Source of the DNA: Neodontobutis hainanensis
Lineage: Eukaryota; Chordata; Actinopteri; Gobiiformes; Odontobutidae
DNA length: 64,000 nt
Reading direction: 5' to 3'
NCBI GenBank assembly: GCA_024349245.1
Contig: JALDNG010000742.1
Coordinates: 1-64,000 of the forward strand
Below are positions 41,606-53,025 of the stretch, in pieces. Made by a program: the position numbers and the translations under genes. The notes beneath the pieces were generated by a model. The model saw nothing but the letters and a program-made list of their open reading frames with translations, was not told the DNA's origin and did no database searches. How positions within the stretch are numbered: the first letter of the stretch is position 1; every line of letters starts with the position of its first letter.

Positions 41606-41894
41606 CTGGCTGGTGATGATGAGGAACCGAGGACCTCGCCTCGCAAAATGAGATGAGTATAACACACGAAAAGGACACCACACCTGTCACTGACGATGCA
41701 CACAACACCGCACTGCTCACAAGCAATGAAGACGCGCTTGCAACTGATCCACTGCTTGCTTTAGTGACAGAAACCATTAAGAAACTTGAAATGACAAAAA
41801 AGCTGAAATGTTTAAAGGTACCTATGCTAAGTTAACAACATCGGTGTGTGAAAAATTACCGGTAATAAGATGTGACATCAAAGGAAAACTCTGT

Positions 41895-42300
41895 CATTTA
41901 TGGTTGACTCTGGGGCCACAAAATCTCTGATCAGAAAAGACCAAATTCAAACTGCATTAAATGGCAAAACAACTCACTCCATTAGTGCGAGTGGACAGAT
42001 TGTTAAAGAACCATTCACAAAACCTCTATCTGTAACCTGGCATTTACCTGATCTATCAGTGTCCACTACACACAGCTTTCTGTTGTCTGAGTTGTATCCA
42101 GTGAATCTAATAGGTCGTGACCTTATGTGCGCACTAGGAATTACCTTGTCTGCAGACGAAAATGGTATCAAAATCAAACAAACCAAATCTGAATATTGCC
42201 TAATAAAATGTGAGGTGACCACTCCATTGTATGTGTATCAGTGGAAATTGGACCATCTGCTGACTCCAAATGTGTTACACAAAGCTAAACAATACATGAG
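41895..42300 (+). pseudogene. ERV protease region
   Basis: Contains the aspartic-protease active-site triad as MVDSGATKSLI and the C-terminal ILIGRDLM-type NLIGRDLMCALG. The upstream 41,650-41,835 frame may be the gag-pol linker. It is out of frame with the zinc-knuckle ORF. The D-S-G is intact. Confidence 0.75.
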
Positions 42301-42561
42301 CTCATCCTCTGAATTCATGAAGGCAAATGCACTGCATGTTACAGCGCATGTCTCCATGGGTCCAGATGAACAGTATGAAGAAAGCTGGTACCGACAAACT
42401 ACTGACCGACTCATTCTGAATGGACTGTACTTTAACCAAGATTTTTGCGCTTATAATGTTCCATTACCTCACAAACTGTCAAAGTTCCTCAAAATCCAAA
42501 ACTCAGCCCCGCATGTCTCAATAGTTAAACCACATAACAAACAATGGCGTGATGTTGTTTT

Positions 42562-43974
42562 ATGGCAAAATGTTTAAAAGCTACAGACTGGAAACAAGAC
42601 CCAGATAATCCAGACATTTACCACTCTCACAAACTTGACACATGCTATGTGCCATTCACTGCAGGAGTCAATTGTAACCGCTCCTGCTACCTTCTTCCTC
42701 AAAATGACTCCACGCCATCTTCCTGTCACACACTCGCAAAAGTCGATGCTCAGCCTCTCACACCCAGTGATGTGTCTCCACTGTTAACACAGTTACCAGA
42801 CTCATTGTGGGCCAAACACAAATATGATGTAGGTTTAATTAAAAACTGTAAACCTCTCCAACTAACGCCAAAGTCCGAATACAGACCAAAAGCACGTCAA
42901 TATCCTCTGAAGCCTGAAGCTGAACAGGGGATAAAACCAGTCTTTGACTCTCTGCTGAAAGCAGGTGTAATTGTTGAGTGCTCTGACTCTCCCTGCCGTA
43001 CTCCGTTTCCGTTTCCAATTTTTACTCCAATCTCCAATCTGTCCCAATCCATACACCATCATGTCACAAATTCCAACAACTTCAAAATGGTTCTCTGTGG
43101 TTGACGTTTCAAATGCTTTTTTCTCTGTACCTGTCCATCCAGACTCCCAGTTTTGGTTTGCCTTTGAACTTGCAGGAAAACTCTATTCCTGGTCTCCAAT
43201 GCCACAAGGCCTAAATTGCGCTCCTAGCGTTTACTGTCAGGCATTACGTGAGTCTCTTTTATTTGACACTTCAACACTGCCATTTTGCAGTACGTTGATG
43301 ATATCATGCTCTGTTCAGACACGAAGGAGCAGTGTGAGACTGACACACTGCTTCTATTAAATCACCTGGCTGAGCAGGGCCACAAGGTTTCACTTTCTAA
43401 AATTCAGTTTGTAAAACAGAAAGTTCAGTTTCTTGGTCATGTCATCACTCACTCACAAAAAAGCATTACTACAGACAGGGTGACAGCCATTGCCAACTTC
43501 TCAAAACCATTGACTAAGAAACAAATGCTGTCTTTCCTTGGCATGTGCTCCTACTGCAGAACTTTTATTCCAAATGACTCTACTGTAGAACGCCCACTAC
43601 GTGATCTTACTCTGAAAAAAGACATGACACTTCACTCCAAACCCACATGGACATCTGAGGCTGACTCTGCATTTACTCATTTGAAACTGCTACTACAGAC
43701 AGCCCCTGCTTTGGCATTGCCAAACCCTGACAAGCATTTCTTCCAATTTGTTGAGCGTGATGGTTGTATGAAATCTGTTCTCGCCCAAAAACAGGGACAG
43801 CTGCTGAAGCCTGTGGGTTACTTCTCGACACACCTTGGTCCTGTTGCTAGAGGCCACCCACCATGTCTCTGTGCTTTAGCAGCCTGTGAAGCAGCAATAA
43901 TTGCCTCGTCCCTATGTAGGCTACAGTCATCTCACCCTTTTTGCTCCACATGCTGTCTCCAACATTCTGACTGA
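42562..43974 (+). pseudogene. ERV reverse transcriptase
   Basis: Three overlapping frames. The first (42,562-43,104) has QYPLKPEAEQGIKPVFDSLL and KAGVIVECSDSPC. The second (to 43,360) has WFSVVDVSNAFFSVPVHPDS, with the first catalytic aspartate, and SWSPMPQGLNCAPSVY. The third (43,285-43,974) has QYVDDIMLCSD, with the other two catalytic aspartates, followed by KIQFVKQKVQFLGHVIT and the connection domain. Shifts at about 43,060 and 43,290 split the enzyme, so no active protein can be made from it. Confidence 0.85.
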
Positions 43975-44968
43975 ACAAAAGACAGGTCACTTGACCCCTG
44001 CTCGTCAGCTACGTTACAACACCACCCCTCTGAACCTACCGAATGTTGAGGTTAAACGTTGTAACACTCTCAACCCTGCTACACTCCTGCCTCTCTCAGA
44101 GGAGGGAGAACCTCACTGTTGTCTCTCTGAACTTGACCTTATCTGTCTGCCAAGACTTGATTTGACTGACACTCCTCTTTCTAATCCTGAACTCATTTTT
44201 TATGTAGATGGTTCAGCTTCCAAGGACCCAACCACTGGTTCTGCACACGTTGGATATGCAGTTGTGGACAATCATGCAACAGTGACGTCATCTCCTCTCA
44301 GTCCTCGGTTATCAGCGCAACCAGCAGAACTAATTGCCCTGACCAAAGCCTGTCAATTGGCATCTGGTAAAACAGTTAACATTTACACAGACAGTCAATA
44401 TGCATTTGGTGTTCTACACAACCACGCAGCACTTTGGCGCCACAGAAAATTCCTCAAATCTGATGGCAAACCCATTTCACACAAAGATTTGATTTCTGAT
44501 CTTTTAGATGCAGTGCTACTCCCATCCGCCGTGGCAGTATGTAAGTGTTCTGCACATAGCTCTGCCAAAGACACAGTCTCTCTAGGTAATGCACGAGCAG
44601 ACGCAGCTGCAAAAGCAGCGTCACTCACACCCTACGTTGTTACATTACTCTCCCAGACAACGGATCAAACTTGCACTCACTCTGACATTGTTTCACTCTC
44701 TGATTTGGGCCGCATCTCCACTCCAGCAGACAAAGCTGCTTGGAAAAAGAAAAACTGTACAAACACAAATGGTGTTTGGATGGGCCCTAATGGCAATCCA
44801 TGTCTTCCTCAAGCCCTCTTCCTGCCTTTTGCAAAATTGTTACGTGGCCTTGACCATGTATCAAAGGAGGGAATGAGAAAAGACCTTCAAAGACATTGGT
44901 TTACTGTGGGTTTAACAAATTTGCTGAAGATTTTTGCTCAAAATGCTTCATCTTCATCACAATTCTAA
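43901..44968 (+). pseudogene. ERV RNase H and integrase zinc-binding region
   Basis: A 355-codon frame. ELIFYVDGSASKDPTTGSA opens RNase H. QPAELIALTKACQLA supplies the glutamate, IYTDSQYAFGVLH the next aspartate, and SLGNARADAAAKAA the last. It continues into the integrase N-terminus with LDHVSKEGMRKDLQRHWFTV and a degraded second zinc pair. This is the longest open piece of the element. Confidence 0.8.
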
Positions 44969-45440
44969 AGGTAACTCCTACAACAAAACAGATGTTGGAG
45001 GTCACAAACCCACCTCCAGGCCTTTTGGCCACATTCAAATGGACTTCATTGAGTTAACACCCTGCGAAGGTAAGAAATACTGTCTTGTAATAGTTGACAT
45101 GTTTTCAAAGTGGGTAGAAGCATTCCCAACAAAACACTGCACTGCTGACACAGTAGCAAAAATCCTCTTAAGCGAAATAATTCCTCGCTGGGGACTTCCG
45201 AACCTAATTACAAGTGGTAACGGTACTCATTTTGTAAATAACATTCTGAAAACACTGAGTGAACACCTAAAATTAGACCTGAAAACTCATTGCTCCTACC
45301 ATCCAGCTTCTGGAGGAGCTGTAGAAAGAGAAAATGGCACTCTGAAACGCAAATTGGCAAAAATATCTGAATCAACAGGTAAAACCTGGGTAAAATGTCT
45401 GTCTTTGATGTACTTGAGGATGAGAATGCGCGCAAAATAA
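44934..45440 (+). pseudogene. ERV integrase catalytic core, second aspartate lost
   Basis: Begins out of phase with the preceding frame. HIQMDFIELTPCEGKKYCLV carries the first catalytic aspartate. KYCLVIVDMFSKWVEAFPTK follows. Then, where retroviral integrases have S-D-N-G, this copy reads ITSGNGTHFVNNIL: codon GGT at 45,216-45,218 replaces the second catalytic aspartate. The glutamate is present in GGAVERENGTLKRKL. Integrase joins viral DNA to the host chromosome and needs all three acids, so this copy would be inactive even with an open frame. Confidence 0.8.
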
Positions 45441-46558
45441 CCTTTCTCCCTTTGAGATAGTGTTTGGACAACCTCCTGGAATTGGGTTTGGACCCCATCC
45501 GATAGTACTCTGCCAGACCCAATGATATCCTATTGTATTTCACTCTCTAATATTCTCTCTGATATTAGATCTCAGGTGCTTGATTCCCTGCCCAAACCAG
45601 CCACCCACCAGTTCCACAAACTCCAGCCTGCCGACTACATCCTGGTGAGAAACCTGAGGAAGCGCAGCTGGAGAGACAAACCCTGGTGTGGACCCTATTA
45701 GATCCTGCTCACGACCCACACGGCTGTGAAGGTCGCAGAGAGAGCCCTTGGATCCATGCACAACACTGCAAGAAGATTCCTCCACCTGACCAGCTCGTCA
45801 ACTGCTCCCCACTGTCAAAGAGGGGACCCAGTGAATGATCACAAAGTAAGAGGCTTGTCCCGAGAACAAGCTCCTACGTGGGAAGACTGGGGTGAGATTT
45901 TCACTCACCTCCTCCGCTGAAACTGCTCTGGTGAATGCAGTTCAACGTTGAGACCAGTGCCGAGAGCTGGTCCCACCTACAATCAAGTTTATGAAAGACT
46001 CTGTACCACCTGAAGAAATAGAGCTGACCGTTTTCAGCAAATTCAACAGCGTAACTATAACATGTGACACACACTCATCTGTCCCACAGTTCCTCACATT
46101 ACTGATAACCAGTTTTATACTGACAAATATATATGTATATATATATATTTTCTTTTGGGGGTTCTTTATTGCATTTAAAATTGCTCTAATGATTAATTTT
46201 TGAAGATTTAAACAATCATCACATACTCATACATGTAAATGTTATGATAACTGCTTAATTTTATTTTATTTGTTACTATCATTTAATTATTGCTGTTATT
46301 GAACAGATCTTTGAACATTAGAAATGGACGGACATCATCCTTGGCATCCGTTTAGACTCCCAGGCTTGTGTGGTCTAAGGGGAACCACGTGCTTTTATTA
46401 CTTTTATCTTCACTTATTGTAATATCTCTACTCTGGCTATTAACTGACCACACTTCCCATTCTACTTATAACACAACTCTGCCAAGTCTGACCACGATGA
46501 CCTTTTAATTCGCCAGCGAGCCTCTGATACCCTCACTCCAGGCGGGTGGTCTTGGTTC
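45441..46558 (+). other. ERV integrase C-terminus debris and deleted envelope
   Basis: 45,570-45,800 resembles the integrase C-terminal domain (THQFHKLQPADYILVRNLRK with shifts). The rest has no recognisable envelope surface unit. A TATATATGTATATATATATA patch lies at 46,125-46,150. Confidence 0.45.
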
Positions 46559-46813
46559 ATGGGCGGTGTTTGGAAAACATGGTTAACTAAACTCGCAGGC
46601 CTACTTTTAGTGGCTATTATCCTTCTTTTCCTTGTCTCCTGCTGCATTATCCCGCTCATCCGAAGATTAGTGACTTCTCTTTTTAACCTGCAACTAGCTA
46701 AACTCTATGTTGAATTGCCTCAACATGACAAAGACCACAACCCAGACACCTCTGCTCTTGATTGTGACTCTGTTAATTCTGTTTTATTTGCTCATCTATT
46801 TGAAGAAGACTAA
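46559..46813 (+). pseudogene. ERV envelope transmembrane-subunit end
   Basis: A short frame with one strong membrane span (LAGLLLVAIILLFLVSCCII) followed by a basic stop-transfer (PLIRRLV) and a polar cytoplasmic tail. The layout fits the end of a retroviral TM protein that anchors envelope in the membrane. The fusion peptide and ectodomain are missing or unreadable upstream. Confidence 0.6.
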
Positions 46814-47301
46814 GTATGTTCCTATGTCTGTGTAATGCACATGTAATTTTGTTTTGAAATAGTTATTGTGAAATATAGTCACCAAAGCAATCACAGCTTT
46901 TGAACCTGATCATTTTATTTTTGTTATTTTAGACACGCTAAGGCTAAAATTGTGGTGTTTTTAAATCTTTTCACTAATGCTTTCTTTGAGGTAAAGTCTT
47001 ATTTGACTTGAAGGTTTTTAAGTTTTACAAAGTGATTTGTTTTGTGAATATTTTTCATCTAATGCTTATGTTTAACCCTAGTGAGTTACGCCGCCTGTGA
47101 GGGAGGGGCTGTGGTGTTCTTTTCCCAGCGTTAGGTCAGCTACTGATGGTATGAAATGTTTCTGCTTGATTTAGTCAGCCCTCGGCTGGGTTTTTCGGCA
47201 CCACGACAGTAGTACAACTCACAAAGCTAAGGTTAATTTGATTTATGTTTTGTAACCTCATTGGCTTTTGATTGATTTTGGTTGATCAATTGTGTTTGAT
47301 C

Positions 47302-47688
47302 AAAAGGAGGGAATTGTAATGGGAAAATGATATTTTCCTCTTTCACATGCTCTGTGCTGTCCTTGACCGCAGCAGAATGATATGTGCACCACCTGTGCTA
47401 CTGTTTTCAAACTGATACAATTGTCTTATACAGAGACAAATGCTGATTCATGTTAGACGGCTCACTCTCTGAGAGCCAGTGTTTCATTTTTCTTATCTGC
47501 TGTGATTTCAGTATAAATTATAATCCTGCCTAGTTAACATTGGGACTGTTCATGCAACCCTGTACACAGACAGATTTGTATGCTCATTCCTCCTTTTGCA
47601 AAAGATGTCTCTGAATTCTTTTTCCTTTTTCCTTAAATAAATTCTCTCAAAATTATTCCACAATAATATATTTATTTTTTCAACCACA
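47302..47688 (+). mobile_element. ERV polypurine tract and 3' LTR
   Basis: AAAAGGAGGGAA (47,302-47,313) is the plus-strand primer tract. The LTR starts TGTAATGGGAAAATG at 47,315 and ends ...TTTTTTCAACCACA at 47,688 (about 374 bp). A TATA-like TATAAATTATAA lies at 47,512, and the polyadenylation signal AATAAA at 47,636. No matching 5' LTR lies within the window. Confidence 0.75.
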
Positions 47689-47865
47689 TATACATTAAAC
47701 TGATTGTACAATGTTCAAATGTGGAATATACATTTACATTTATATACATTTAGTCCTTTAGCAGACGTTTTCCTTTAGAAACCCTATTATTTATGTTCAT
47801 ATATATTCATACTTGTGTAGATGTGTCACATTGAGCAGTTCTGGCCCTGTGAACAGATTTTATGG

Positions 47866-48020
47866 AGGTGGCAGAGTGGTTAGCACTCAGGCCTAACAGC
47901 AAGAAGGTCCTGGGTTCAATTCCCATCCAGGACAGGGCCTTTCTGTGTGGAGTTTGCATGTTCTCCTGTGTCTGCGTAGGTTTCCTCCAGGTACTCGGTT
48001 TCCCCTACCACCAAAAACAT
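47866..48020 (+). repeat. tRNA-headed SINE-like repeat (copy C)
   Basis: Same box A and box B head and GTGTGGAGTTTGCATGTTCTC body as at 5,897 and 56,083. Confidence 0.7.
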
Positions 48021-48320
48021 GTACAATAAAGGACTACAGATGGAAATTAGCAGTTAAACTATAAACTGGTACAAGCATCTCTGCTCGGCTTAATGAACAT
48101 TGTACGTTGTCTTAAAGAAAATAAACTCATTTTAATGCTGCAGGTTGTGTTCATCTTGAATGCTGTGAACCCTGACCTTGCAGGAGCGACAAGAACTGGT
48201 GACGATCACAGCCGGGAGAGAAGAAGAAGCCACAATGAGCAGCAGGATGACTGTATGGACAGTGAGCTGTGCAGGAGTCCTGGGGAAAACTCTGTCCGTT
48301 CTCAGTCCTGAAAATATCAG

Positions 48321-49230
48321 CACACATCATTTACCATTTAAACTCAGGAGAAGGAAATAAAACCTCTGAGGCACTGATACCTGCCTTGTGTTGAGAGACA
48401 AAAATGAGAGAAGTAAAAGAGAAGCCACATCCGGCGGACACAACCTCCTGTCAGGACACCACGTATCCATGACCTGCGAAGGTAAACGGAGAAATAAATC
48501 ATATTAATGACATTCTCTGTAATTAATGTGTCAATGTATTCACAACATTTGACTCAGAAAAACAGATCTGACTCTCTCAATATTTATTGCAACAGGACTT
48601 TTCAATTGTTGTTATGTTCCTCCGAGAACCAGTTTCTCCCGGCTCTTTTGGTACTAGCGTTTGAACTAATATTACTTCAATAAAAACTATAAAACCAATG
48701 TAAAGTTTGTATGTTTAATTCCACTCAGAAAAAGGTACAAGCCAGCGCTGGGTCACAACACGTAGTTAACAGGAGGTCAGCCCACGTGTTGTGCTGCTGG
48801 TCAACTCAATGCTCAAAAGGTCTTAACCTTTGGCCACTCCTCTCACAGGAGGGGACACTTCCTACTTTGAATCAGTAGTTTACCTATGTGTCCAGCCAGG
48901 GCTGACCAACTGGTTCTGACTGGTTTAAACAGATGAGGTATGTAGTGGACTAATCTAGGGTGCAGTGTATCATGCAGAGAGTGTAAATAACAAACAAAAC
49001 AGTTGAAAAAAGGGTTTCTTACAGTTATAAGAATTTTAGTTTTAATGTTTAGAGTTACTGGGGGTTTATAGTTCTCTTCAGGTCATGTCAAATTCATGTC
49101 AAGTCCGTCCTGCTAATCCATGAAGTAGACATAACTAGAGTGAGACATGGCTTGTCACGGGACTTTTGCACCTGGACCATTGTGAACGCCTCTCACCAAG
49201 GCCGTCACTGTGTTGTATAAATTCTCATGT
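48321..49230. other. Unique non-coding stretch in copy C
   Basis: No gene supported. A possible exon end, TGACCTGCGAAG|GTAAAC, lies at 48,480. The rest has short frames only. Confidence 0.35.
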
Positions 49231-49424
49231 TCTGTTTACATCTTTAAGCAAACCTCCCGCTGTACCCTTGTTACTATGTGTGTCTGCTTTGCTTCTCCTT
49301 GCAAGGATTAAAACCTGGCCATTGCTTGTTAAATTATAATCTGTCTCCGTGTCTCTCTGGATAAATATAAGGACATAGAAAATTCTTATAACACATCTCC
49401 TTTGTCTTTTAACATTAAAAAAGG

Positions 49425-50085
49425 AAGTGGTCACACCAGTTCTTTAAATGGTGGATCTCATGCATGTACCACAGAGGACCAGTCCTCTTTATACAGTAGG
49501 CTTAAGATCACTGTATCGTCAGAACTTAATGATGGGATTGTTGCACAGACGGCTCCTGCATTCATTTGTGTAGAGTGAAAAAGGAAAGGAGAACTCACAC
49601 ATTCCTGTGGGACACCTGTGTTAGAGTATTTGACCGTAGAGAGAACACCATTTACTTTTACTTGCTCTTGTTAAGAAAAAATAAAACCATTGAATAATAA
49701 AATGATTAACATGCAAATCAGTCAATTTCTGGACCAGTAGCTGTGGTTGTACTGCCGAATAAAAGTCAACACATAAGTGTTTTATACGTGTTTGTAGCAA
49801 GTTGCAGGATCTTTAGCATGTTCACAATGATCTTTTCAAAACATTTCATTACAACAGATGTCAAAGCTACTGGCCTTAAGTTGTGAACAGCAGGACAAAA
49901 TACTTAGGGTACAGGGATGATTACAGATTTCTTCCACAGAGCGGGGACAGTGAAGCGCGATAATGATTGTTGATAAAATTGAGCACCAAGCAGCAGTCAG
50001 TTTGGAAGCAGAAGTCCTCAGTAAGATGGCAGGATCTAGGAGCCATCTGGTCTGGCAGATTTTTATTACAGACCTAAACTATGTA
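49425..50085 (-). mobile_element. Rex1/CR1-like LINE fragment, longest of three copies
   Basis: The minus strand, right to left, begins with the KSxxPDG motif at about 50,065 and PALWKKSVIIPVP near 49,910, then an internal deletion, then NNPIIKFSDDTVILS near 49,520. The right third (49,829-50,085) is missing from the versions at 12,270 and 62,640, so those derive from a more deleted ancestor. Confidence 0.7.
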
Positions 50086-50517
50086 AAACTATGTATGTAA
50101 CCTACAGTATGTAGGGTTAATAGTTGGACAACAAAAGCAACTCCACTGGGGAGGGTCCAAGTTCTCAAAGTCATTGAGCTCATAGCTCTCAGTGTCATTA
50201 GAAGTAGAGAGCTGGATCCTGCTGGGATTCTTATTAGCAATGCACTGGATCTATTGACAATTATAACACAGAATATATTGCTTTCATTAGCAACGTTTAC
50301 CAGGTTTATTACTAGTTTAGAGTCTACTTCAACTTTCTGGGTTAAAGCTGGGTTATTATTATTATTATTATAAAATCAACCTAAACTATCTAACTCTGTG
50401 GAGTCAGGTGTTTTACTGTAAACCAGAGGAAAGTCCCAGACAGTCGGTGGGTCATGTTTGCTGAAATGAGCTCCTCCTTATCCTAACCAGACTGCTTACA
50501 CTGCTGATGTTTCAGAA

Positions 50518-51081
50518 TGAGTTTTGACCAACCAGAGAAGAGCTTTGACCCTTTAGATCGGACCCTGACATTAGTCAATGGAAAGGATGACTTGGATCAC
50601 TTTTGTAAATAGCATTGTTTTGGCGGCGTGGACATGAACAGAAATGTTATAAAGATGTTTATCAGCTTGTCAGCTCCTGAGGACGGTGACGGCTTCTTAA
50701 AAGCACAACTCTCCTGTGGTCACGCAGTTTCTCCTGAACCTCTGACAGAAACATGGCGCCACCAACTGGAGGAGGTATGAGCTTATGTCTATAAACAGAA
50801 TTAGTTTTGCATTCAGACCCCTGACTCATTGTGTCGCTTCACAAAAAGGACCTAATATGACACGTACTGGTAACACATGTGTAACTTTAAAAGTACTCAC
50901 ATTTTTAGACATATCTGTGAAGACGGTGCAGCCAACACTGAAAAAGGCTTCTTTTGTTTTCAAGGGCAAATACAGATTCAGATGCACTGCTCTGCTCAAG
51001 TTGAGTTCTGCTTTGTTTGTCCTAAGCTCACTCCGGAGTGGCCCCAGACAGACCTCCATACCAGTGTGGCACAGGAACTAG
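50518..51081 (+). pseudogene. RBR-type E3 ubiquitin ligase-like pseudogene
   Basis: Starts MSFDQPEKSFDPLDRTLTLV. After a stop and shift it continues APEDGDGFLKAQLSCGHAVS and PEPLTETWRHQLEE to a GAG|GTATGAG donor at 50,774. SCGHAVSPEPLT is the start of the first RING. The next exon has FKGKYRFRCTAL, then jumps to QVEFCFVCPKLTPEW, the last zinc-binding module, and in another frame PRQTSIPVWHRN and a stop. Most of RING1, IBR and the catalytic cysteine region is deleted. Fish RBR proteins of this type end in a similar TSIPVW tail. Functional protein is impossible. Confidence 0.65.
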
Positions 51082-51419
51082 ACACCCCTTCTGCTCTGTA
51101 ACTGTTATAAATGCAAGAATTAACAAGTAAATAGCACCAATACCACCAGTTATTTTTGTTCTCATCTTTTATGCTCTACCAATGCTATACTTTACTTAAA
51201 ATGGCACTTTGTTCTTTACTTTCTTCCCCTCCTCTTTTACCAAACCCCTCACCATTATGGCTACAGCTTGTCTCCACTAATGCACTCAGTAATATTATCA
51301 GAATGCATGTATTATCTCAGAGAAGCATATAAATGATGAAAGTTTATTCTGTAAAATGTAACTCAGTGTATTCATATTTCATGTTTCATTTCTGAACAAT
51401 CAATAAAGGAAGGACATAG

Positions 51420-51540
51420 CCACAATATCGCTCAGACCGCTGTGTAGACCTGTCACAATCGCCGAAGCAAGTTCCTAGTTTGTGAATCTCGTTCACTGAC
51501 AAAGGCAATAAACGTTTTTCTGATTCTGATTCTGATCAGG
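51420..51540 (+). mobile_element. LINE 3' end with TTCTGA tail
   Basis: GGCAATAAACGTTTTTCTGA followed by TTCTGATTCTGAT, the short tandem tail typical of CR1/Rex1-type LINE 3' ends in fish. Only the last ~120 bases are present. Confidence 0.6.
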
Positions 51541-51869
51541 TTTTATTATTGTGTCATGCTTGAAACACAAGCCTGGCCCAAATGTGCTTACAAGACACTC
51601 CCAATTAAACCAAAGACCAGATACCAACACTAAATGGAGTGAGTAAAACAAACAAAAAAAAAGTGTATCACAAAAGTAAAAAGCCAACCTGGTCACAACA
51701 TAAATTCAAATAAAAATGATTCTAAGACAAGGTAATCAGACATAAAATAGACTATACATATGTCAAATTAAACTATGCTGAAACAAAATAAACTAAAAAG
51801 ACTATACATAAGTTGATTAAAGCTACGCTAAAACAAAATAAACTATGCACAGTACAAATGTGAATAAAT
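51541..51869. other. AT-rich spacer
   Basis: Contains a local repeat of AAACTATGCTGAAACAAAAT AAACTA-like units (51,770-51,850). No gene. Confidence 0.4.
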
Positions 51870-52225
51870 AGTGTATAGTGCAGGTTGTGTAACAGGTATT
51901 GCACGTTACAAATATTGCACGGTGAGATTCCACATGATTGTGGAAATACTGCTTGGTGAAAAGAGTTTCTGTGTTAGCAGTGTTCATTGTAGAGTCTGAC
52001 AGCAGCAGGAAGGAAAGCCCTGCAGAATCTCTCCTTCACACACCGAGGGTGGAGCAGTCTGTCACTGGAGCTGCTCTCCAGAGCTGACAGGGCGTCCTGC
52101 AGGCGGTGGGACTTATGGTCCAGCATAGATCACCCACTTACCGCACTGAGTCCAGAGGACAGCCCAGGACAGAGCTGGACTTCCTGATGACCTTGTCCAG
52201 CTTCTTCTCTCTCCCTCTCTGTGAT
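51870..52225 (-). mobile_element. LINE C-terminal and 3' fragment, minus strand
   Basis: Reverse complement reads CTCTGGAGAGCAGCTCCAGT, CTCCACCCTCGGTGTGTGAA, GAGAGATTCTGCAGGGCTTT and CCTTCCTGCTGCTGTCAGAC, coding for the C-terminal LLHPRCVKERFCRAFLPAAV RLYNEHC end of Rex1-like LINEs. It directly precedes module copy B. Confidence 0.7.
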
Positions 52226-53025
52226 GCTGAGAGGGAGAGAGAAGACAGTAAAACTATTAAACACATGCACATATTTGTTAAACAGATGTACATTAAAACT
52301 GAATAATGTGGTGTCTACCTTTTGTGTGCTCAGGAATCCTCTCCAAGAAGCCTGAAAAGAAAAAAAACATGCTTTAGTCTCAGGAGAATAGATCTGGAGA
52401 TTTGAACAAAACAATCCAATATACATATCTTTTCTTTGTTTTCTTCTTTCTTATCCTCTTTCCTTTGCTTTTCATCTCTTTTAGGCCTCTTCCTGCGAGA
52501 AATCAGTTTATTTAACTTGAATTAGACTCTTTACTCTTGTCTGTCCATGAAAGTCAGATTACTTTTACTTCTGTTACTTTTTCATCTTACATTGTACTTT
52601 CTTCCCTCTCCTTTACTTTTGCCCTTTGTTTACGCTCCTCTTTTTGCACAAGCTCCTTGTCTATAGTTTACTGCTGGGTCTCTTTAGACTGTCACCTTTT
52701 GGAGAAGCAGAAGAAAAACAGCAAGTGAAAGTGTAAAACATGTTAATCAACCCCAGGTACTGAATACTCACCTTTTATAGTTTCATTTGTTTAAGGAGAA
52801 CATATCATTTGTATTTTTCACACAACACAGCAAAAACATGGAACAAGTCCAACTGGAAGAGCTAATGAACCTATTTAAACATGTCACACCACACTAAACC
52901 CTCTGACACACAACACACTATATACAATATTTACAAATGTTATACTTATCCTGAAATGACCCTGAGTCCTGCCCCTAAGTCCCAGCACGATTTCACTCAG
53001 AAGAAACACTGAAAGCGGTCAGTTC

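Larger units (their letters stand above)
41300..47688 (+). mobile_element. Endogenous retrovirus, gammaretrovirus-like, degraded
   Basis: Order on the plus strand: nucleocapsid zinc knuckle, protease, reverse transcriptase, RNase H, integrase, envelope transmembrane end, polypurine tract, 3' LTR. The RNase H (YTDSQYAFGVLHNHAALW) and integrase styles resemble murine-leukaemia-type (class I) elements. No 5' LTR, primer site, matrix or capsid was found, and most of the envelope surface unit is missing. Frameshifts separate almost every domain. It is an old, non-functional insertion, joined at its right end exactly to module fragment C. Confidence 0.85.
47689..50378. repeat. Module copy C fragments
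   Basis: 47,689-48,310 matches 5,723-6,350 (SINE head, exon-like ORF). 49,235-49,828 and 50,086-50,378 match 12,118-12,972. Bases 48,311-49,234 are unique to this copy, and 49,829-50,085 extend a LINE scrap that is deleted in A and B. Copy C therefore lacks the whole HECT-like gene. Confidence 0.85.
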
